Of a stretch of DNA of 10,983 bases, positions 6,850 through 10,983 are shown one piece after another. The position numbers and the translations under genes were made by a program. The stretch is taken from assembly GCA_030039825.1 (NCBI GenBank), contig JASHUV010000190.1, positions 1 to 10,983 on the forward strand, given 5' to 3'. Under the pieces are notes generated by a model. It made no database searches and was not told where the DNA came from. It worked only from the letters and a program-made list of their open reading frames with translations. Numbering within the stretch: the first letter of the stretch is position 1; every line of letters begins with the position of its first letter. This DNA is from Thermoplasmata archaeon. Lineage in GTDB: Archaea; Thermoplasmatota; Thermoplasmata; Lutacidiplasmatales; UBA184.

Positions 6850-6854
6850 GATAA
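6850..6854 (-). promoter_or_regulatory. TATA-like TTATC of paralog B
   Basis: The minus strand reads CTTATCT, with TTATC 32-36 bases before the GTG start of paralog B, the same spacing as for paralog A. It supports the GTG start at 6818. Confidence 0.5.
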
Positions 6855-6955
6855 GCCTCCCGGGCCGTGCCCGGATCGCTCGGAACGGGGGCGGACCGAA
6901 CCGGGTCCGGTCGTTCCAGGGGCCGGAGGGCCCTCACCCTCGCGTAACCGAACGC

Positions 6956-6961
6956 ACTTAC
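6956..6961 (+). promoter_or_regulatory. Weak TATA-like ACTTAC of the oxidoreductase gene
   Basis: ACTTAC lies 28-33 bases before the ATG at 6989 in a GC-rich divergent region. The spacing fits a leaderless or nearly leaderless archaeal transcript, but the element is a poor match to a TATA box. Confidence 0.35.
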
Positions 6962-6988
6962 CCCGGGACGGCGTTCGCGACCCCGACC

Positions 6989-7639
6989 ATGACGGCCAAG
7001 ACGAAGGTCGGTATCCTCGGCAGCGGCGATGTCGGCAAGCAGCTCGGGCGGGGCTTCGCCCGCCACGGCTACGAGGTGATGCTGGGCTCGCGGGACCCGA
7101 AGAAGCTCGCCGAATGGAAGAAGGAGGTCGGCGCGGGGGCGTCGACCGGGAGCTTCGCCGACGCGGCCCGCCACGGGGAGATCGTCATCCTGGCCACCTC
7201 CGGGGCGGGGACGGAGAGCGCCCTCGATCTCGCCGGCCCGGCGAACTTCGCGGGCAAGCTCGTCCTCGACGCGACGAACCCGCTCGACTTCTCGCGCGGG
7301 ATGCCCCCCGGACTTCTCGTCGGCACCACCGACTCGCTCTCCGAGCGCGTCCAGCGGAAGCTCCCCCAGGCGCACGTCGTGAAGTGCTTCAACACCGTCG
7401 GCAACGTCCGGATGATCGATCCGAAGTTCAAGGAGGGGAACCCTCCGATGATGATCTGCGGGAACGACGCCGCCGCGAAGAAGCGGACCGAGGAGGTCCT
7501 GAAGAGCCTCGGGTGGCCGGCGGCGCTCGACATCGGCAACCTCGAGGGCGCCCGGTGGCTCGAGGCGCTCGTCCCACTCTGGGTCCGGACGGCGCAGGCG
7601 CTCGGCACCTTCGAGCACGCCTTCGCGCCGGTCCGGTAG
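6989..7639 (+). CDS. NADPH-dependent F420 reductase-like oxidoreductase
   Basis: This 216-residue protein of the F420-dependent NADP oxidoreductase family is expected to transfer hydride between NADPH and a partner cofactor or substrate in the cytoplasm. A Rossmann fold starts at residue 5 with GILGSGDVGKQLG (8-20), a dinucleotide-binding glycine pattern. GSR at 33-35 follows the second strand, where the family binds the NADPH 2'-phosphate. DATNPLDF (94-101), KCFNTVGN (132-139) and CGND (157-160) are typical of the bacterial-like branch often annotated as F420 reductases. The length is normal (about 210-230). True use of F420 is not proven: many members of this branch have unknown partners. 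It is transcribed alone, divergent from paralog B and convergent with the second permease. Confidence 0.88.
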   Translation: MTAKTKVGILGSGDVGKQLGRGFARHGYEVMLGSRDPKKLAEWKKEVGAGASTGSFADAARHGEIVILATSGAGTESALDLAGPANFAGKLVLDATNPLDFSRGMPPGLLVGTTDSLSERVQRKLPQAHVVKCFNTVGNVRMIDPKFKEGNPPMMICGNDAAAKKRTEEVLKSLGWPAALDIGNLEGARWLEALVPLWVRTAQALGTFEHAFAPVR

Positions 7640-7648
7640 GCCCCGCCG

Positions 7649-7675
7649 CGGGTCCCCCGGGGCCGGGGGAACCCG
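7649..7675. terminator. 11-bp hairpin at the convergent junction
   Basis: CGGGTCCCCCG (7649-7659) pairs with the arm at 7664-7675 around a 4-base GGGC loop with one bulged A. It begins 10 bases after the oxidoreductase stop and 27 bases before the second permease ends on the other strand. It is the most stable stem I see in the window. No T-tract follows, so it may be a terminator, a 3'-end protector or a chance GC-rich structure. Confidence 0.4.
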
Positions 7676-7701
7676 GGGCGGCCGGAGCCCGCCGACCGGG
7701 C

Positions 7702-8550
7702 CTACTCGAGGGGCCGGAGCGCGCGCCGCACGAGCAGGAGCGCGATCCCGATCAGGACGGCCGCCCACGCGAGGAGACCCCCGAGGTAGATCGCCGGGGG
7801 GTAGGGATAGACCGCGGACCCGAAGAACGTCTCGCGGAGGACGTTCACGCACAGCGAGATCGGGTTGTACTGCGAGATCGTCTGCAGCCAGCCGGGCATC
7901 GTGCCCCACGGGTAGAGCGCGTCGGAGGTGAGCAGCACCGGCAGGTTGAGCAGGTTGACCGCGGCGAAGTAGGTCTGCGGGACGTCGAGCAGGATCCCGA
8001 ACGTCAGGAAGAGCGTCGCGAACATGAGCGCGAGGAGGACGATCGCCGCGAGGACCTCGCCGGCGCCGAGGGGGGTGATCGATTGCGTCACGTGGAGGCC
8101 GTTGAGACCGGGGATGTGCGCGAACAGGAGCGCGAGCCCGAGGACGAGGAAGGCGAGCGCGATCGGTTGCGCGGCCCCGGCGATGAGCCGGGAGCCGAAG
8201 ACCGCGGCCGACGGCGCCGGGGTCCCCCGGGTCCGCTTGAAGATGCCGAAGAGCTTGTCGAAGATCACGTTCGCCCCGATGAAGAGCGTCGAGGTAACGA
8301 CGACGAAGCCGACCATCCCGGCGGAGAAGTACGAGTAGTAGTTCGGGGCGCCCCGGAAGTAGAAGTCGAGCGCGGCGCTGATCTGGGCCTGGGTCGGGTT
8401 CTGCAGCTCGGCGAGGGGATTCAGGTTGAACCCGTTCCCGAACAGCAGAAGGTAGACGAGCGGGAAGAGGAGCGAGGTGAAGATCGCCTGGGGATTCCGG
8501 GCGAGCTTGAGGAACTCGCGCCGGGTGAGCGCGACGAGCTCGGTCAGCAT
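7702..8550 (-). CDS. ABC-2 type exporter permease of the PadR operon
   Basis: This 282-residue permease is the membrane half of the second exporter. A short cytoplasmic start with the ABC-2 pattern TRREFLKLARNPQAI (9-23) leads into six likely membrane segments at about 21-40, 75-95, 121-145, 164-188, 193-212 and 252-275. The coupling loop FDKLFGIFKRTRGTPAPS (97-114) and the DALYPWGTMPGWLQTISQYNP stretch (210-230) are typical DrrB-like features. The ATG overlaps the ATPase stop by one base (TGATG), so translation is coupled. It is the last gene of the PadR-ATPase-permease operon. It differs clearly from the first permease (different extracellular loop after helix 1), so it is not a recent copy. 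Substrate unknown. Confidence 0.95.
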   Translation of the reverse strand: MLTELVALTRREFLKLARNPQAIFTSLLFPLVYLLLFGNGFNLNPLAELQNPTQAQISAALDFYFRGAPNYYSYFSAGMVGFVVVTSTLFIGANVIFDKLFGIFKRTRGTPAPSAAVFGSRLIAGAAQPIALAFLVLGLALLFAHIPGLNGLHVTQSITPLGAGEVLAAIVLLALMFATLFLTFGILLDVPQTYFAAVNLLNLPVLLTSDALYPWGTMPGWLQTISQYNPISLCVNVLRETFFGSAVYPYPPAIYLGGLLAWAAVLIGIALLLVRRALRPLE

Positions 8551-9569
8551 CAGCGCCTCCCCCTCAGGTTCTGGCGGATGTGGCCCATCATGACCGCCTT
8601 GTCCGTCTCGGTCGGACCCTCCTCACCGCGGTACTCGCGGCCCGTGAACTCGAGGAAGACCTCGTCGAGGCTCGGGCGCTTGACCGAGACGCCCGTCACG
8701 CCGACCCCGGCCTTCGAGGCGGCCTCGACGGCGAGCGGCACGAACGTCTCGCCCTGCATGCACTTGACGCGATAGGTGTCGTCCTTCTTCGTGATCGAGG
8801 AGACCCCTCGGATCGCCTGGAGGACCGGGGTGACATCCGGCGTCGGGCCCGAGGTGCGGATCGTGACGACGTCGCCACCGAGCTTGTCCTTGAGCTCGGC
8901 CGGCGAGCCCGTGGCGGCGATCCTCCCGTGGTCGATGATCGCGATGCGTTCGCACATGCCGTCGGCCTCGTCGAGGTAGTGGGTCGTGACGAAGACGGTC
9001 ATGCCCGTCTCCTTCCGGAGGCTGAGGATGAACTCCCAGAACCCGGCGCGTCCCTGCGGGTCGAGCCCGAGCGTCGGTTCGTCGAGGAAGAGGACCCTCG
9101 GGCGGTGGATGAGGCCGACCGCGAGCTCGAGGCGCCGCCGCATGCCCCCCGAGTAGGTCTTGGCGTAGCGGTCGGCGGCGTCGGTGAGCTGCATCTTGTC
9201 GATGAGCTCCGTCGCCCGCTCCTTGCCGTCCGACCGGCTCATCCCGTAGCAGCCGGCGGCCACCTCGAGGTTCTCGCGTCCGGTGAGGTCCCCGTCGGCG
9301 GTCCCCTCCTGGAAGATGACGCCGATCCGCCGCTTGACCTCCTCCGGGTCCCGGCTGACCTCGACGCCGTCGACGATCGCCTGGCCCGAGGTCGGGCGAA
9401 GGCCGGCCGCGAGCATCGTGACGGTCGTCGTCTTCCCCGCCCCGTTCGGCCCGAGGAATCCGAAGATCTCCCCCGGTCTCACGGTGAAGGAGACCCCTTC
9501 GACCGCCCGCACCTTCCCGCCGTAGACCTTGACGAGCTCTTCCGCGATGATCGCGCCCTCTCCGGACAT
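8550..9569 (-). CDS. ABC-2 type exporter ATP-binding protein of the PadR operon
   Basis: This 339-residue ATPase has a complete DrrA-like layout: Walker A GPNGAGKTT (40-48), Q-loop Gln87 in GVIFQE, signature YSGGM (139-143), Walker B VLFLDEP (159-165), D-loop GLDP (168-171), switch His197 in VTTHY, and a C-terminal domain ending in RPSLDEVFLEFTGREYR (298-314). It energises the permease encoded next. The open frame extends upstream to 9863, but that part overlaps the PadR gene and is low-complexity. I place the start at ATG 9569, which gives the usual family N-terminus and has a GAGGAGAGG ribosome site just before it. It starts 11 bases after PadR ends. Unlike the first ATPase, its Q-loop is intact. 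Confidence 0.96.
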   Translation of the reverse strand: MSGEGAIIAEELVKVYGGKVRAVEGVSFTVRPGEIFGFLGPNGAGKTTTVTMLAAGLRPTSGQAIVDGVEVSRDPEEVKRRIGVIFQEGTADGDLTGRENLEVAAGCYGMSRSDGKERATELIDKMQLTDAADRYAKTYSGGMRRRLELAVGLIHRPRVLFLDEPTLGLDPQGRAGFWEFILSLRKETGMTVFVTTHYLDEADGMCERIAIIDHGRIAATGSPAELKDKLGGDVVTIRTSGPTPDVTPVLQAIRGVSSITKKDDTYRVKCMQGETFVPLAVEAASKAGVGVTGVSVKRPSLDEVFLEFTGREYRGEEGPTETDKAVMMGHIRQNLRGRR

Positions 9570-9572
9570 GGT

Positions 9573-9581
9573 CCTCTCCTC
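9573..9581 (-). promoter_or_regulatory. Ribosome binding site GAGGAGAGG of the second ATPase
   Basis: The minus strand reads GAGGAGAGG, ending 3 bases before the ATG at 9569 and overlapping the PadR stop codon. Its inner GGAG is 6 bases from the ATG. It fixes the start of the ATPase against the much longer open frame. Confidence 0.7.
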
Positions 9582-9979
9582 TAGTTCCTCAGCTTGCGAA
9601 GGCGTTCCACGATCTTGTCGAGGTCCGCCGAGGCGGAGTCGGGGAACGCACCGGGGGAACGCTTTAGGTCTTCGAGGTAGGCGGTGAGCCCGGCGATCTC
9701 TCGGACGGCCTCCTCGACGGTCCGAGGGCCGGTCGCCGGCCAGCCCCAGTTGTGCTCCGGAGCCCGGGCGAGCTCGTAGCGCCCGTCGTCCCGCCGACGA
9801 AGGGCCCCCTCGTTCACCATCTCGTCGAGCAACGGGTAGACGGAGCCCGGGGAGGGCCGCCACCAGCCGTGGGTGACGGCCTCCATATCGTTCATGATCT
9901 CCGCCCCGTTCCTCGGTCCCTTCGAGAGGATCGCGAGGACGAACTGGCGCAGCCCCCGCTTCTTATGCGACATCCACAT
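9581..9979 (-). CDS. PadR-family transcriptional regulator
   Basis: This 132-residue winged-helix regulator heads the second exporter operon. PadR proteins are dimers that usually repress adjacent efflux genes until a ligand binds. Visible features are the N-terminal start LRQFVLAILSKGPRNGAEIMNDM (10-32), the recognition helix RPSPGSVYPLLDEMVNEG (41-58), the wing ALRRRDDGRYEL (59-70) and a C-terminal dimerisation helix (about 88-132). It is a short, class-II-like PadR. Two in-frame ATGs exist (9979 and 9973), and I cannot choose firmly between them. A 30-base near-palindrome overlapping its TATA element suggests autoregulation. It is divergent from the secreted-protein gene at 10138, which shares the control region. 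Confidence 0.93.
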   Translation of the reverse strand: MWMSHKKRGLRQFVLAILSKGPRNGAEIMNDMEAVTHGWWRPSPGSVYPLLDEMVNEGALRRRDDGRYELARAPEHNWGWPATGPRTVEEAVREIAGLTAYLEDLKRSPGAFPDSASADLDKIVERLRKLRN

Positions 9980-9994
9980 CGGTCGCCGACCCCT

Positions 9995-10024
9995 TATCGA
10001 AATACCGATATCGCTTTTTCGATA
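9995..10024. promoter_or_regulatory. 30-base near-palindrome, likely PadR operator
   Basis: Thirteen of fifteen base pairs are symmetric about the centre 10009/10010. The outer arms are TTATCGAAA and its near-complement TTTCGATA, and the core is CGATATCG. The site is A/T-rich in a GC-rich region and overlaps the TATA-like elements of both the PadR gene (minus) and the divergent gene (plus). Location, symmetry and the neighbouring regulator make a PadR operator the best reading. Binding is inferred. Confidence 0.65.
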
Positions 10025-10029
10025 TAAAC
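10021..10029. promoter_or_regulatory. Shared TATA-like element between divergent genes
   Basis: GATATAAAC on the plus strand reads GTTTATATC on the minus strand, the best TATA match in the window. For PadR it predicts a start near 9998 and a leader of about 19 bases. For the divergent gene it predicts a start near 10051 and a leader of about 87 bases to the ATG at 10138. Its left end lies inside the near-palindrome. Confidence 0.5.
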
Positions 10030-10137
10030 GTGGCGCACCCCGGGAGTTCTCCGGAGGCGTGCCTAGGCTCCGGCGGACCGCCGGTTCCGAGGCGAACGTT
10101 CATCATCCTCGACGACCGTCGAACGACCAGGGCCGAG

Positions 10138-10716
10138 ATGGACCCTCACGAGTCGAAGCGGGCCCCGCGATCCGGGCGAACGTGGACGGCGAGGAGGATC
10201 CTCCCGCTCGCGATCGCCATCGGGGGACTCGTGGCGGCGGGCGCGGTCGTGGCGTGGGCGACGACCCGCGCGCCTTCCGGCCCGGGAGATTTCGGCGGCC
10301 CGGAACTTGCCGTCGGCGCGGGAACGTCGGCCGGCCAGTACCCCGTGGCGTCGGGGAACGTGTACGAGACGAGCATCCCCATCGAGTCGATGGGGGCGTT
10401 CGTCACGGCGGAGCAACTCAGCTTCGAGCTCCAGAACTCCGCCGGGAACCGGGCCCCGTTCCTCGCGGTCGGGGTGATCGACGTCTCGGGGTGCTGGGTG
10501 GCGTACGAGGACGGGACCTCGTCGGGTTGGGCGGCCGGTCCGGCTCCCTCGCCGCCCCCGAATTCGACGGAGTGCGGCTCCGGCGCGGGTCCCGCCTCCG
10601 ATCTTCAGGCGGGGGAGCAGCTCCTCATCTTGACCCGAGCGTCCATCGAGAACGCGGGATATGCGTTCGTGATCGAGGTCCCGGATGAAGGGTCCGTCAC
10701 GGCCGCCATCGTCTGA
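10138..10716 (+). CDS. Small membrane-anchored or secreted protein, unknown function
   Basis: I do not recognise this 192-residue protein. A basic N-terminus (1-20, ending in Arg-Arg) is followed by a hydrophobic stretch, ILPLAIAIGGLVAAGAVVAW (21-40), that can be a signal peptide or membrane anchor. An Ala-Trp-Ala at 39-41 could be a cleavage site. The rest (about 45-192) is Gly/Ser/Pro-rich with alternating strand-like segments, a proline-rich loop (136-141) and two cysteines (119, 146) that could form a disulfide outside the cell. The closing LQAGEQLLILTRASIENAGY segment (156-175) loosely recalls archaeal pilin-like domains, which is weak evidence. The frame is open back to a GTG at 10030, but that stretch has less coding-like base use and overlaps the promoter. 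Being divergent from PadR, it may share its control. Confidence 0.62.
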   Translation: MDPHESKRAPRSGRTWTARRILPLAIAIGGLVAAGAVVAWATTRAPSGPGDFGGPELAVGAGTSAGQYPVASGNVYETSIPIESMGAFVTAEQLSFELQNSAGNRAPFLAVGVIDVSGCWVAYEDGTSSGWAAGPAPSPPPNSTECGSGAGPASDLQAGEQLLILTRASIENAGYAFVIEVPDEGSVTAAIV

Positions 10717-10728
10717 GGGTCCGCCCTC
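10715..10728 (+). terminator. Small hairpin at the stop codon of the secreted-protein gene
   Basis: GAGGG (10715-10719) pairs with CCCTC (10724-10728) around TCCG, a UNCG-type tetraloop in RNA. It overlaps the TGA stop. The stem is short and lacks a T-tract. It may stabilise the 3' end or have no function. Confidence 0.25.
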
Positions 10729-10836
10729 CGCCGGCCATCGGAGACGGCGGAGATGCTCGACCGACCCCCGCGCCGGCCGGAGGGCGCGCCGCGCGGCAGC
10801 TGTGTCCCATAATTCGGTGAACGTCTGGTGTTCTCG

Positions 10837-10856
10837 GGGAGAGGGGACCCTCTTCC
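10837..10856 (+). other. 8-bp hairpin upstream of the right-edge gene
   Basis: GGGAGAGG (10837-10844) pairs with CCTCTTCC (10849-10856) around GGAC, with one G-U pair. It lies in the 184-base gap before the partial gene, upstream of that gene's TATA-like element, so it is not in its predicted mRNA. It could belong to the end of the transcript from the left. Confidence 0.3.
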
Positions 10857-10873
10857 AGTGGAGCGGAGTCGGG

Positions 10874-10880
10874 TCTAAAT
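10874..10880 (+). promoter_or_regulatory. TATA-like TCTAAAT of the right-edge gene
   Basis: TCTAAAT is centred about 24 bases before the ATG at 10901 in GC-rich DNA, fitting a leaderless archaeal transcript. It supports that ATG as a real gene start. Confidence 0.45.
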
Positions 10881-10900
10881 GACCGGAATCTCTCCTCGAG

Positions 10901-10983
10901 ATGCCCGAAGACCGCCGCGCCGCCTACCGGGCCTACGATCGGGTCCGTCGGCATGAGCTGGAGATCGTCACCCGACTGCTCGA
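10901..10983 (+). CDS. Start of an unidentified gene, cut by the right edge
   Basis: Twenty-seven codons are visible from an ATG, without a stop, before the window ends. The peptide MPEDRRAAYRAYDRVRRHEL and the following EIVTRLL look like a charged N-terminal helix. Most codons end in G or C, as in the sure genes here, and a TATA-like element is correctly placed upstream. Too little is visible to name a family. Confidence 0.55.
   Translation, partial: MPEDRRAAYRAYDRVRRHELEIVTRLL

Noticed and set aside
6740..7909. Minus-strand open frame of 389 codons opposite the oxidoreductase
   Set aside because: It is antisense to a well-supported Rossmann-fold gene and also overlaps paralog B and the permease; no recognisable domain.
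7114..8775. Plus-strand open frame of 553 codons across the oxidoreductase and the second permease
   Set aside because: It runs out of frame through one clear gene and antisense to another; its composition (Arg, Glu, Gly runs) marks it as a shadow.
9570..9863. N-terminal extension of the second ATPase frame up to 9863
   Set aside because: It overlaps the PadR gene in another frame and lacks ABC features; the ATG at 9569 has a ribosome binding site and gives a normal family N-terminus.
1..10983. CRISPR array, insertion sequence, tRNA or rRNA
   Set aside because: I saw no regularly spaced direct repeats, transposase motifs, terminal inverted repeats flanking a gene, or cloverleaf-like sequence anywhere in the window.

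Overview
The window looks like GC-rich archaeal chromosome (roughly 70% GC by eye). The archaeal reading rests on two things. First genes of operons mostly have an A/T-rich TATA-like element about 23-36 bases before the chosen start codon, implying leaderless or very short-leader mRNAs. Internal operon genes instead start by overlap or short gaps behind GGAGG-type ribosome binding sites. The proteins are not strongly acidic, which argues against haloarchaea. A high-GC member of Thermoplasmatota or a similar lineage is my best guess, and it is inference only.

Layout, left to right. (1) The 3' part of a formate-tetrahydrofolate ligase gene (fhs, +) enters from the left edge. (2) A gene-free convergent gap of 323 bases holds several hairpins. 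(3) An arginine-deiminase-family gene lies on the minus strand and is divergent from (4) a plus-strand operon of MarR regulator, DrrA-like ABC ATPase and ABC-2 permease. These three genes overlap or nearly overlap, and a palindrome sits at the MarR promoter. (5) Two minus-strand paralogous genes of unknown function follow in tandem, about half identical by hand alignment, each with its own promoter at the same spacing. (6) A plus-strand NADPH:F420-reductase-like oxidoreductase comes next. (7) A second, minus-strand export operon of PadR regulator, ABC ATPase and ABC-2 permease follows, with a 30-base near-palindrome at the PadR promoter. (8) A divergent plus-strand gene encodes a small membrane-anchored or secreted protein that I do not recognise. 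(9) The first 27 codons of another gene run off the right edge.

How the genes work together: the clearest units are two separate ABC-2 exporters, each with a local regulator of a different family (MarR, PadR). Each is probably repressed at a palindrome overlapping its own promoter and induced by a ligand, as is common for drug or lipid efflux systems. The fhs product belongs to one-carbon metabolism and the deiminase to arginine or guanidino-compound catabolism; neither has pathway partners in view. The most novel item is the pair of uncharacterised paralogs. I see no CRISPR array, transposase, tRNA or rRNA.
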